A model generated the notes under the pieces. The model was given only the letters and a program-made list of their open reading frames with translations, made no database searches and was not told the DNA's origin. Below are positions 35,161-46,857 of a stretch of 64,000 nucleotides of DNA, one piece after another. This DNA is from Cavia porcellus. Taxonomy: Eukaryota > Chordata > Mammalia > Rodentia > Caviidae. Position 1 is the stretch's first letter. Each line of letters begins with the position of its first letter. Made by a program: the position numbers and the translations under genes. Location: positions 26,819,344-26,883,343 of the forward strand of contig NW_026947486.1 in NCBI RefSeq assembly GCF_034190915.1, in the 5' to 3' direction.

Positions 35161-38100
35161 TTACATTAGGGAAACTATTCGGTATTCACACATGCGAGAT
35201 TGATTTATTTCACTTATGAGTATGGTCTCAAGCTGTGCCCATTTATTGATAAATATCTCAATGTGATCCTTCTTTATAGCTGAATAATACTCCATTGTAT
35301 AGAAATACCACAACTTTTTTATCCATTCCTCAGTTGATGGGCACTTGGGTTGTTTCCAAGATCTGGCGATTACAAATTGTGCTGCTATAAACATAGGTGC
35401 ACATATATCACTGTGGTATGATGCTTTCAGTTCTTCTGGGAATATGCCTAGAAGTGGAATAGCTGGAATAAATGGGATTTCCAGTCCCAACTTTTTGAGA
35501 AATCTCCAGACTGAACTCCACAAAGGCTGTACCAGTCTACACTCCCACCAGCAGTGCAGGAGAGTTCCTTTTTCCCCACAGCCTCTCCAGCTTTTGTTGT
35601 CGGTTTTCTTGATCCTGGCCATTCTTTCAGGAGTGAGATGGTATCTCAGTGTGGTTTTAATTTGCATTTCTCTAATGACCAATGATGATGAGCATTTTTT
35701 CATGTATTTATTTGCCATTTGCATTTCTTCATCTGAGAGTTGCATATTCATCTCAGATGCCCATTTTTGGATTGGATCTTTGAATTTCGGAGGTCTGAGT
35801 TTCTTTAATTCTTTATATGTTTTAGACAAGAGGCCCTTGTCTGAGAGAGAGTTCACTAAAATCTTTTCCCAGTTTGTGGGTTTTCTTTTCACTATGCTGG
35901 AGATTTCTTTTGACATGCAGAAACTTTTTAATAAGAAGTGGTCCCAGTTATTGATTCTGGGAAGTATTTCCCGTGCGGTTTGAGTCCTGTTCATGAATTC
36001 TTTACCTACTCCTATGTCTCCAAGGTTTCTACCTATTTTGTCTTCCAATAGATTTAGTGTTTCTGTTTTAATATTCAGATCTTTGACCCATTTACATTTT
36101 AATTTAGTACATGGTGATAGACATGGGTCTAGCTTTAGTTTTCGGCAAATGGAGAGCCAGTTTTTCCAGCACCATTTATTAAAGAGACTGTCGTTCTTCC
36201 AGTGAACCTGCTTGGCTCCTTTATCAAAAATAAGGTGGTTGAGTGTGTTCGTAGTTGTGGTTGTATCTTCTAATCTATTCCACTGATCTTCAGCTCTGTT
36301 TTGATTCCAATACCATGTTGATTTTACTACTGTTGCTTTGTAGTATAACTTCAAGTCAGGGATTGTGATGCCTCCTGCTTTGTCTTTGCTGCTTAGAATT
36401 GCCTTTGCGATTCTAGGTCTCTTCTGGTTCCAGATGAAATTTAGGAGTGATTTCTCTAGATCTATAAGGTATGTTGATGGTATTTCTATTGGGATTGCAT
36501 TGAATCTGTATAACAGTTTTGGGAGAATGGCCATTTTCACAATGTTTGTTCTTCCTATCCACGAGCAAGGGATGTCTTTCCATTTTCTGAGATCATCTTC
36601 AATTTCCTTTTTCAGTGTATTATAATTTTCACTGTATAAGTCTTTCACTTCTTTCGTAAGAGTAATTCCTAAATATTTCATTTTTTTGCTTGCTAATGTG
36701 AATAGTCCAGTTTCTCTTATTTCCCTCTCTGTGATTTTGTTGTTCGTGTATAGGAATGCTATTGATTTCTGAGTAATGATTTTGTATCCAGCCACATTAC
36801 TGAATTTATTTATTGTATCTAAGAGGCTTTCAATGGAGTTTAGGGGGTCTTCTATGTAGAGTATCATGCCATCTGCAAACAATGATAATTTAACTTCTTC
36901 TTTTCCTATCTTTACCCCTTTTATTTCTCTTTCTTGCCTAATTGCTCTGGCTAGTACTTCCAGTACTATATTAAATAGGAGTGGTGATAAAGGACATCCT
37001 TGTCTTGTACCCGATTTTAAAGTAAAGGCTTTCAATTTTTGGCCATTTAGTATGATGCTGGCTGTTGGTTTGTCATAAATGGCCTTTATTATATTGAGGT
37101 AAAGAACATTTATTCCAATTTTCTGTAAAGTTCTTATCATGAATAAGTGTTGGACCTTATCGAAGGCTTTTTCTGCATCTATAGAAATGATCATGTGCTT
37201 CTTATTTTTTGGCTTTATTGATATGGTGGATTACATGTATTGAGTTACATATGTTGAACCATCCCTGCGTGCCTGAGATGAATCCCCCTTGGTTGTCGTG
37301 TATAATCTTCTTGATGATTTGCTGGATCCTATTTGCCAATATTTTATTGAGGATTTTTGCATCTGTGTTCATTAGGGAGATCGGTCTATAGTTCTCTTTT
37401 ATAGTTGGGTCTTTCTCAGGTTTTGGTACTAGAGTAATATTTGCTTCCAGGAATGACTTAGGAAGGATTGCTTCCCTTTCAATTTCATTGAATAGTTTGA
37501 GGAGTGTCGGCATTAGGTCTTCTTTATATTTCTTGTAGAATTCTGCAGTGAATCCATCTGGGCCTGGGCTCTTCTTGGTGGGTAAGGACTTAATTACACT
37601 TTCAATTTCATTAGCAGAGATTGGGTTATTCAAAAGCTTTACATCCTCTTGATCTAGCTTTGGTACTTCATATGCTTCTAAGAATCTGTCTATTTCTTCT
37701 GTGTTATCAAACTTTTGAGAGTAGAGGTTTTCGAAATAGGTGTTGATGATCCTCTGTATTTCTATTGGGTCTGTAGTGATTTCTCCTTTTTCATTTCTTA
37801 TTGCATGAATTTGAGCTTTTTCTTTCCTTTTTTTAATAAGGTTGGCTAGGGGCTTATCGATTTTATTTATTCTTTCAAAGAACCAACTCTTTGATTCGTT
37901 GATTCTTTGGATTGTTTTCTTAGTCTCTATTGCATTGATTTCTGCTCTGATTCTTATAATTTCCTCTCTTCTTTTGGCTTTGGGCTTGACTTGCTCTTCT
38001 TTTTCTAGCTGTTTGAGGTGTAGCATCAAGTTATTTACTTGTATTCGTTCTGTTTTCCTGATGTGGGAACTCAGTGCAATAAATTTTCCTCTCAGAACGG

Positions 38101-38998
38101 CTTTCATTGCATCCCACAGATTCCGGTAAGTTGTATCTGCATTTTTATTTTCTTTTAGGTATTGTTTAATTTCTTCTTTAATTTCTTCTGTGACCCACTG
38201 ATTACTCAAGAGTGTGTTATTTAGTTTCCATGTGTTTGCGGAATTTTTGCAGTATCCTTTGTCATTAATTTCTAATTTCAGAGCGCTATGGTCCGATAAT
38301 ATGCAAGGGATGATTTCAACTCTTTTGCATTTGCTTAAATATGTTCTGTGAGCTAATATATGGTCTATTTTAGAAAATGATCCATGTACTGCTGAGAAGA
38401 ATGTGTATTCTGATGTTGTTGGGTGGAACATTCTGTATATGTCTATCAAACCCATTTGTTCACAGGTGTGATTCAGTTCTGTTATTTCTTTGCTCATTTT
38501 CTGTCTGGTTGATCTGTCCCTTGGTGTCAATGGTGTATTAAGGTCTCCTGTTACAATTGTGTTACTGATAATTTGAGTTTTCATTTCTGTTAATAATTGT
38601 TTTATATAACTGGGTGCTCTGGAGTTTGGTGCATATATATTTAAGATAGTTATCTCTTCCTCTTGGAGTTTTCCCCTTACGAGTATGTAGTGACCTTCTT
38701 TGTCCTTTATGGTCATTGTTGGTTTAAAGTTCACGTTGTCTGCAAACAGAATGGCTACTCCTGCCTTTTTTTGGATTCCTGCTGCATGAAGAATTGTTTT
38801 CCATCCTTTGACTTTCAGTCTGTGAGTATCTTTCTGGGTTAGATGGGTTTCCTGTAAACAGCATATGGTTGGATTTTGTTTCTTGATCCATTCTGCTAGT
38901 CTGTTTCTTTTGATTGGTGCATTGAGACCATTTACATTAATGGTTATTACTGTTAAATGCTGGTTAATTGTAGGAATGTTATCTCTCTTCTGTTGCAT
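35161..38998 (-). pseudogene. L1 ORF2 (element E), one frameshift from full length, FADG active site
   Basis: Two abutting frames cover the whole L1 ORF2. The N-terminal part (38,998-37,202, 598 residues) has the APE-type endonuclease ([29 protein letters not shown]) and RT blocks to the segment before IDAEKAFD. The C-terminal part (37,194-35,161, 677 residues) holds [24 protein letters not shown], the FADG box (near 36,875) and the Cys-rich end [14 protein letters not shown]. The break is one extra A in an A-run near 37,204 (six in E, five in A). The second catalytic Asp of FADD is Gly, as in A. No other stop is seen. Confidence 0.93.
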
Positions 38999-39017
38999 CT
39001 TTATCTTTTGGTTCTGT

Positions 39018-40070
39018 TTAATTATTTGCTTTGCTTAGTGGTTTTTTCCTTTGTGTATCTAAACTGTCTTTCAATATTTTTTGCAGGGTTGGTTTGGTGT
39101 TCATGAAGTTCTTCATCTGTTCTTTGTCATGGAAGTATCATATTGCACCATCTATTTTGAATGATAGTTTTGCAGGATATATCAGTCTTGATTGGAAATC
39201 ATTTTGCTTTAGGATCTGGAATACTTCACTCCATGCTCTTCTTGACTTTATCGTTTGTGCTGAGAAGTCTGCTGTGATTCTGATAGGTTTTCCTTTATAA
39301 GTGAATTGTCTTTTCTCTCTGACAGCTTTTAATAATCTATTCTTGTGTTGGATTTCTGGGATGGTGACTATTATATGTCTGGGTGTAGTTTTATTTTGGT
39401 TATGACTGTTTGGAGTTCTATATGCTTCACTGATCCTGATGTCAGTTTCTGATCTCATGCTTGGGAAATTTTCAGCTATTACTTCTCTAAATATCCTCCT
39501 GACATCCTTCATGTTGTCTCCCTCTCTTTCATTAATCCCTATCATTCTTATGTTATTCTTCTTTGCATCGTCTTGCAGTTGTTGAATTGTTGTTTCCTGG
39601 TTCCTTGTTATTTTCAAAAGATCTTTCCTTTCCTGTTCACTAGCTGCAATCCTGTCTTCAAGGTCTGAAATTCTATCTTCACTTTCATTAAGGCGGTTTT
39701 TACAACTTTCAGTGGAGTTTTTTATTTCCTGTATATCTCTGTGCATCTGCATTATGTATTCTGTTTGTTTCTTATATTGCTCGTCTAGGGATTCTATCTT
39801 TTTGTTTAGTTCCTCCAATTTTTTATCTGTGTTTTCTTTAGATATATTTAGAATCTCTTTCATTTCTTTTATCATTTCTTCTTTTATCTGGGAGATTATT
39901 TCGAGTTTGAATTTCTTTAAAGCTTCCTGGAGTTGCTTGTCAATTTCAGTGGCTATTGTGTCCGATATATGAGGTGGATGGGATATATTTTCTTCTATAT
40001 ACATCGCTCCTAGGGTTTCTTGAGATGGGCTGGAGGTTTGAGGTTGTAATTTGGTCTTTCGTTTTGTCAT
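39018..40070 (-). pseudogene. L1 ORF1 (element E), premature stop
   Basis: Same 350-codon ORF1 as A, but codon 311 (CGA in A) is TGA here, so only 310 residues are open (40,070-39,138). The stop removes the last 40 residues, including the end of the C-terminal RNA-binding domain. C-to-T at a CpG is the likely cause. The coiled coil, RRM and most of the C-terminal domain are unchanged from A. Confidence 0.93.
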
Positions 40071-40989
40071 TTTCCTATATTTCTGTGTTTCAAGTGTTAC
40101 TTGAAAGCTTCCTCAGGATCTGTTGAAAATCCCCTTCTATGTTTGGAGCTACTGGGACTATGGCGCCGCGCTACTCCAAGCCATTAGGCCTAAAGAACCA
40201 GTGGCCCTCCTCTGCCTGCTCAGAACTCCGCAGTTCCAGACAAGCTGGGCCTCAGGGACACTGTGCGCCCACCTGCCCCTTGGAAGCTCCACAGTTCTTC
40301 AATCGCAGCCGGGTTAGGGTACTCACCACAGGCTGCAGTGCTTCAGGAACCTGTGGACCCTCCCTGGTTGCAGAGATATCCACAGTCCTCCAGACACACA
40401 GAGAGGCCAGTGAGGGCACCCCAGATCTGCCCAGCTCCTCCTCTGCAGACCTGTGGCCAGGCGCGGCAGCTAAACAGGCTGGGCTATGCTGGTAGTGTGG
40501 GCCAGCCCACCTATTGGGAGCTCAGCAGGTCTCCAAATGAAGCCGGGAATGGGGAGGCTGATGTGGAAGCCTCAAACCCACCTCTCTCCTTCACTGCACC
40601 TGGAAGCCTGAGGGAACTCCAGCAGTCTGGGCGCAGAAATCCAGAGTCCTCCAGACACGCAGAGAGGTCAGTGAGGGCACCCCAGATCTGACCAGCTCCT
40701 CCTCTGCAGACCTGTGGCCAGGCGCGGCAGCTAAACAGGCTGGGCTAGGCTGGTAGTGTGGGCCAGCCCACCTATTGGGAGCTCAGCAGGTCTCCAAATG
40801 AAGCCGGGAATGGGGAGGCTGATGTGGAAGCCTTAAACCCACCTCTCTCCTTCACTGCACCTGGAAGCCTGAGGGAACTCCAGCAGTCTGGGTGCAGAAA
40901 TCCAGAGTCCTCCAGACACGCAGAGAGGCCAGTGAGGGCACCCCAGATCTGCCCAGCTCCTCCTCTGCAGACCTGTGGCCAGGCGCGGC
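40071..40989 (-). promoter_or_regulatory. L1 E 5'UTR with 261-bp monomers
   Basis: CCTCTGCAGACCTGTGGCCA recurs at 40,440, 40,701 and 40,962, a period of exactly 261 bp. Two nearly identical complete monomers and a short partial one lie upstream of a ~370-bp linker. Because 261 is a multiple of three, short frames recur in each unit; they are not genes. Confidence 0.88.
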
Positions 40990-41005
40990 CATCATAATGA
41001 TTCTT

Positions 41006-41660
41006 ATTGTCTGCACAGTTTTGCCTATACTTTCAAACTTGGTACTATCAAGCAAAGCAGAATAGGGGAAAATCAGTCAAAACAAGATGGTGAGGGCAAT
41101 ACAGGATTTCAAATCAAGTTAATAGGAAGTCAAAGTAGGTTACTATAATGTATCCTATTTTTCATTTATTTTTCCCTTAATTAAAAAGATAAAATAATTT
41201 TAAAAAGGGGGGATTGAGATAAAAGAGGGCATAACAACAGAACAGCACAGGTCAAAACATAACCATTTAAGCAAAATAGTGTTTCACCACAAGATATCCT
41301 GACATAAAAATAGTTACCATAGTGTCTCTTTCCTTGAAATCTTTGAGTATAACTTCGTATACTGTAGCACCAAATATATCAAGACACTATAAAACCATTC
41401 AAGAGAATGACATTATCACAGGGTATTTAGAACCAATTAACAGAAAATGAACAATGGTTTCTGAAAATCTCCTTGTCTATAAAAGTTTTTACTTATATTA
41501 TCATATATAATAAAATATAATAAGATACAACCTTTTAAGACCAATGGAGACAGAAGAATAAAAGCTTGATGGGACTTCAAAACAAGATGATACTAAATCA
41601 GCACTAGCTATTATGATGTCTTGTTTTCTCCAAAATAGCTGTTCCTACCATCCGATCTTC
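41006..41660 (-). repeat. Element F 3'UTR, ORF1-proximal part
   Basis: Antisense repeat module: CTTTCAAACTTGGTACTATC near 41,030, TAGTGTTTCACCAC near 41,276, and the unit GATGGTAGGAACAGCTATTTTG read on the minus strand at 41,653. That unit directly follows the ORF1 end, whereas in L1 B the equivalent unit lies ~130 bp after the ORF2 stop. Confidence 0.75.
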
Positions 41661-42740
41661 TCTGCCTCGTTTCTGTTGGGCGCTTTTGCTGTTGTTCATT
41701 GTCAATTGTCTTCTTCATTTTACTTTCTGCTCCATTCATTGTGGCCTCTCTGCAACTATTTCTGGAATCTTGGTATTTTCCTTTTTTAGTATATCCTTCA
41801 GTATTCTCAAGTTGAATTGGTGGTTGCAAATTCCCCTAGTTCCACTTTATCCTGGAAGCACCTTGTTTTTCCATCAATTTCTAGGGACAGTTGTGCAGGA
41901 TATATCAATCTTGGCTGGAGGTTATTATCTTTCAAAGCTTGAATTATTTCCTCCCACACTCTTCATGATTTGATGATTTGAGCCGAGAAGTCTGCTGTAA
42001 TTCTGATGGGTGTTCCCTTGTAAGTGATCTGTTTCTTGTTTCTGATGGCTTTTAATATTCTGTTCTTATATTGGATATCTGGAATTTTGATTATTATATG
42101 CCTGGATATAGCTTTGGGTTGTAGGTGGCTGGGGTCCTGTATGCCTCATACATCTGAGTATCTTTAACATTTGCCAAATTAGGGAAATTCTCTTGGATTA
42201 TTTCTGTGAATAGCTTTTGTAGTCCATTTGTTTGTGTCCCTACTTCTTCTTTTATGTTCTTAATTCTTAAGTTATAGATCTTCTTATCATCTTCTAGCCT
42301 TTGTATTGTTGCTGTTTGTTTTCTTGGTATTTTTAAGTTTTTCATTTCATGCTCCCACATTACAAGTCTGCCCTCCAGTTCAGATAATCTATCCTTAGTT
42401 TCTTTCAAGCTGTTATGCCAGTTTTTGATAGAGTTTTTAGTTTCCTGGTAATCTCTTTGAACCTGCTTCTCGTATTCTATGTTTTCTCTATTTTCTCCAT
42501 CAAAGAATTCTCCCCTTCTTTCTGTTTTTCCATTCCACCATCTGTATTTTCTTGGGCGGTGCTTAGCATTTCTGTAACTATTCTACTTATATCTTGCTTC
42601 AGGTTGTTAATAACTTCATTCCTGAACTTGTCTATGAGGCTCTGGAGATAGCCCTTTATGTCTATTGGTGCTGTGTCTGATATTGCATGTTTCTCAGGAT
42701 TGGGGGCCGAGGACCCTTTCTTGTTGCTCCCTCTTCCCAT
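41661..42740 (-). pseudogene. ORF1 of half-L1-like element F
   Basis: Starts MGRGSNKKGSSAPNPEKH (42,740), then the coiled coil, IQRLEDDKKIYNLRIKN (about 42,300) and EAYRTPATYNPK (about 42,135), with the C-terminal domain running down to a Q/K/R-rich end (about 41,665). The frame is broken at several places. It resembles the ORF1 of G more than that of A or E. Confidence 0.8.
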
Positions 42741-42744
42741 ATTT

Positions 42745-43505
42745 TTTGTTCCTTTTATACAAGCGTATATAGGAGGCGCAATTTCTTTCTTTGTCAGTTA
42801 CAGTTTGTTTGAATTGCACTGGCTAGGTGTTCCCGCCCACTTCAGTGTACTAGGGAGACACAGACCTAGGCATCCTATGCTGGGCCTGCCCCTCCACGTC
42901 AACCTACTGAAGGCTTCACTGCTAGGGTGCACATCCAGGTGCTGGGACCTGGTTTGGGCTAGCCTACTTGGTCTTAGTCAGTGGCATTACGCAGGCCAGG
43001 CACTCCCCACCAATCCCGCTTGAGAGGGGAATACGTGACTAAAGTCACTGCAGCATCCTGTTCTGGGTAGTGTGCCCCGTCCCAGTATGTCCTTTGCTGA
43101 AGCCTCATACTCTATGGAAGGGTCCCCGATATGCTCACTCACTGCAGGTCAATACAGTGCTCCCGGCCAGTCCTGCTCTCAACTCCATTCACTGCTTCCC
43201 ACTCTCAGAGCTTTTGTGCCTCTCTCCTTGCCGTGCCAATTGGGATGCAGCAGCAGCTGCAGGAAATCACAGCTTCCAGTGGCATGGGGTCCAGCTTCCA
43301 CACTGAGACCTTATCTGTTCCTGTTATATCACCGGGATTGTGTTTCCAGTTGGTTTCTCTTAGTTTAGTTCGTTCCTGGGTCAGCAAAGTATATCTCCCC
43401 TTGCTTAGGATTTCTCACCAGGGACCATTCCTGGATTTTAAGTGCAGTTTCTCAGAGAGCCTCCAAAGCTGCTGCTACCTATCCACCATGTTCTCCCAGA
43501 AGTCA
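42745..43505 (-). promoter_or_regulatory. Element F 5'UTR
   Basis: GC-rich leader upstream of the F ORF1. On the minus strand it begins CAGGATGACTTCTGGGAG and includes a GGAAGCTGGACCCCATGC segment comparable to CTGAAGCTGGACACCATGC in the leader of G. No tandem monomers are evident. Confidence 0.65.
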
Positions 43506-43517
43506 TCCTGTTTAGTT

Positions 43518-44851
43518 TGAATTTAACTTGTTCTGGTCTGTCCACTCATATCAGATTTGAGGGCACAGCCATCTGACCCAAAAATATCAGGTTATACCAT
43601 AGTAACTATCCTTAATTTCCTATTAATTTAAACTGAAACCCTGTATTACTTACATTGTCTTACTATGAATGATCTTATTTGAATCCAATTCATTGGACTG
43701 CAGTTTTGCCTTGGTTGATTTTATTTGAATTTGGTATGCTTGATAGTATCAACCTTAAAAGTAGAGGCAACTACTCTGAAGATGACAAGATGTAAAAGAT
43801 ATCCATACTGGTTTTAATTATTAACAGCTCTCAAGTCCTACAATGTTTTCAAAGTTGTGTTTTTATAAAAATAGGTATGTAATACTATGTTTAACTATAT
43901 TAATCCTGATGATGTGGACAAGTGTATTGAAAATAACAAGAGAAAGCATAGTAACTACAGTAGATCACCTAATATTGTGGTCTTGTGTGTCTTTTTCATT
44001 GCATGTTTTTCTAGGAATTTGTTTTGCTGTCTTGTTATGATTTGTTTTTCCCTATAATACAGTGAGGATAGACATACATGTAGAAATTCACACATGAGAA
44101 AATTTTTAAAAACTATTTATGGAAACAGATTATATAATGCAAATGTAATGAACAGATACTCTGAAGAAGAGACACTAAGAAACCCAATGCTAATTCTGTA
44201 GCATTATGATATAAAATCTAACAATACTATTATTCACTGATCAGAGTGGTATTAGTCTAATCTCAAGTTGAATTTCAGCATATGTAAAGATAAGGACAGC
44301 TACTATGAAGAGAATGAGAGACACTCTGGTAGTTATTATTGTCTTCCCCAATGTCAGATCTTGAAGACATAAAAAGCCTTCATCATCCTGTAATGATTTG
44401 ATTAGTTCTATCATATGCAGTATGTATTTAATGTGCGTGAAGATCGGAACAACTATTTGGAAGAAACTAGAGACAATTAGATAAACAGTGAAGATCTCCA
44501 GTGAACTTGCTTTGAAATCTGTATTTCTTTAAATTGTTTCTTTTTGAACGGTTTTGTTCTGTTTTGATATATTTAATCTTACCCTCTTTAAGATTAAAAA
44601 CAAGTGTGTAGGACTGATTACCATATTACTATGTTTTTGTTAGATCATTGAGCAGAACTGTTGGCAGTGTCACTATTTGAATGTCATTTTACATACTTAA
44701 TTTTGTAACCTGAACAACTATTTCTAAGATGACAATATGTAACATCAAGTGGTGATTTCTTACTGTTTATTTTTCTATAATTCTGTATTATTTCTACCCT
44801 TTTTTATCTCCATATAGTTTTTGTTTCTTTCTCCTTAAATAAAAAAAATTT
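43518..44851 (+). repeat. Element G 3'UTR, distal part
   Basis: Resumes after the F insertion. Degenerate repeat cores fall near 43,741, 43,907, 44,130, 44,300 and 44,440, e.g. GGCAACTACTCTGAAGATGAC and GGACAGCTACTATGAAGAGAA. It ends with the shared L1 terminus and TTAAATAAAAAAAATT. Confidence 0.75.
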
Positions 44852-46857
44852 AAAAACCCAATAGCATTCCTGTACACAACAAAAAACTCACGGAGAGAGC
44901 AATTACGGAAATATCGCCTTTTACAATAGAATTTTAAAAAGTGAAATATTTAGGAATCAACCTAATTAAAACTGTAAAAGACCTATATGCTGGAAGTTAT
45001 ACTACTATAAAACAGGAGATTAAAAATAATATTATAAAATGGAAGGATATCCCTTGCTTGTGGATAGGAAGAACCAACATTTTGAAATGCTCATACTCCC
45101 AAAACTGTTATAGAGATTGAATGCAATCCCAGTCAAAATATCATTAACATACTTTACAGATGTATATAAAACACTCCTACAGTTCATTTAGGCAATTCTG
45201 AACAACAAAGGCAATGCCAGGGGTATCTCAATTCCTGAGTTTAAATTATACTACAAATCTACAGTGATAAAATCAGCAAGGTACTGGCAAAGATACTGGC
45301 AAAGAAATAGACTTGAGGATCAATGGAACAGATCATAAGATACAAACATGATTAAAAGATACTCAGCCACTATATATTTGACAAAGGGGCTATACATGTT
45401 CATTGGAAGAAGGATAGCCTATAGCATTGGCAAAATTGGCTTCCCACATTCTGAGGACTGAAACTAGACCTATTTTTATCACCATGCACTAAACTAAAGT
45501 CAAAATGGATCAAATATCTAGATATTAAGATCAAAACACTAAATCTTCTAAAAGAAAAGGTAGGTAGAAATCTTGGAGACACATGGTAGGCAAAGAGTTA
45601 ATAAAACACAAGCCACAAGAGACGTACTTCAAAGAATCAACAACTGGGAACTCATTAAAAATTTTTTGCACTTCAAAAGAGATCACCAACCAAGTGAAAA
45701 GAAAACCCACAGAACGGGAAAGAATTTTAGCCAGCTGTCCCTCAGACAAAGGGCTTGTATCCAGAACATATGAAGAACTAAAAAAACTTCAAGCCTCCCA
45801 AATTTAAAGACCCTCCCCAAAAATAGGCATCTGAGGCAAATACACATTTTTCAGATGAAGATATACAAATGGCAAATAAATACATGAAGAAATGTTCACC
45901 ATCACTGTTCATTAGAGAAATGAAAATCAAAACAGCACTGAGATTTTATCTCACTCCAGACAGAATGGCTGTCATCAAAAAATCAACTGATAACAAATGT
46001 TGGCAAGGCTGTGGGGAAAAAGGAACTCTTCTGCACTGTTGGTGGGAGTGCAGACTGGTGCAGCCACTGTGGAAATCAATATGGAGATTCCTCAAAAACT
46101 AGGATTGGAAATTCCATTTAATCCAGCTATTTCCCTCCTTGGTATTTTCCCAGAAAAATTGAAAAGGTCGTGTTACAGTGAAATATGTGCACCAATGTTT
46201 ATGCCAGTGCAATTTGTAATAGCTAAATCCTGGAAAAAACCAAAATGCCAATCAACCACAGACTGGATGAAAAAGTAGTGGTAGTTTTATACAACAGAAA
46301 ATTACTCAGCTATAAGAAAGTGATCTTGTGGCTTTTATAGGTTAATGGAAGCAACTTGAGACTATCGTCATAAGTGAAATAAATCAGATTCATATGTATA
46401 AATATTGTATTGTCTCTCTAGTACAAAAATAATAACACTGAAAGAGTAATAAGATTCAAAATGTATAATAGGTATTGTAATAAAGAAAGAGTAGGAAAGT
46501 TCTCTAACTGTATGTATATTTAAGTGCAAGATAGATAACCGCATTTGGAAGTTTTTGTCAGTTCATCAAACAGAATAGTTTGTACTGTCATTATTTGAAT
46601 CTGTCCATTTTTTATGCTTTCATTTTGTAACTTGAACAACTACTTCTAAGATAATATGTAATTTATAAACTAGTGATTTCCTACTGTTATTTTTTTTTGT
46701 CTTTTTTGCTTACAAGGCAGGCACTTATGCCACTGAGCTAAATCCCCAGCCCCTCCTACTGTTATTTTTTGACTGGTCATTTCTCATTGTTAGTTTTTTG
46801 AAATTCTGTATTATTTCTACACTTTTTTCTGTTTTGCATTTTTTCTCTAAATAAAAA
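44852..46857 (+). pseudogene. L1 C ORF2 piece 3 and 3'UTR
   Basis: Continues L1 C after element G, from the AAAAACCCAATAGCAT duplication into the segment for SIAFLYTT. The Cys-rich C-terminus is readable ([18 protein letters not shown] near 46,000). ORF2 ends near 46,400 and is followed by a short 3'UTR that goes directly to the common terminal segment, lacking the repeat module. The A-rich tail ends near 46,857. Confidence 0.88.
46696..46754 (-). mobile_element. Partial ID-type SINE, antisense
   Basis: Contains only the tRNA-head half (TTACAAGGCAGGCACTTATG to AATCCCCAGCCCC) after a T-rich tail. The flanking duplication is TCCTACTGTTATTTTTT (around 46,678 and 46,754). It sits in the 3'UTR of L1 C. 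Confidence 0.88.

Larger units (their letters stand above)
33792..41005 (-). mobile_element. Young full-length LINE-1 (element E), antisense
   Basis: Complete L1 between two copies of CATCATAATGATTCTT (33,792-33,807 and 40,990-41,005). Body 33,808-40,989: 3'UTR, ORF2, ORF1 and 5'UTR with 261-bp monomers. ORF1 and ORF2 each carry only one obvious truncating lesion. It is very similar to A over nearly its whole length. Confidence 0.95.
33207..43505 (-). mobile_element. Half-L1-like element F (ORF1, no ORF2), antisense, interrupted
   Basis: On the minus strand: 5'UTR (43,505-42,750), ORF1 (42,740-about 41,660), then immediately the repeat-module 3'UTR (41,660-41,006, continuing 33,807-33,207) with a T-rich tail at 33,212. 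There is no ORF2 between ORF1 and 3'UTR. The target duplication TCCTGTTTAGTT lies at 33,195-33,206 and 43,506-43,517. Young L1 E sits within its 3'UTR. Confidence 0.78.
30107..44851 (+). mobile_element. Half-L1-like element G (ORF1, no ORF2), interrupted
   Basis: Sense-strand element with its own 5'UTR (30,107-31,380), an ORF1 (about 31,976-33,070), then directly a repeat-module 3'UTR (33,071-33,206 continuing at 43,518-44,851). No ORF2 lies between. The target duplication AAAAACCAATAGCAT (30,092-30,106) recurs at 44,852-44,867 with one extra C. Two later insertions split it: H in the ORF1 start and F in the 3'UTR. The architecture matches the HAL1 (half-L1) class known in mammals. Confidence 0.75.

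Noticed and set aside
40430..40989. CRISPR-like array or satellite
   Set aside because: The 261-bp repeats are L1 promoter monomers joined to an L1 linker and ORF1, with no spacer structure.
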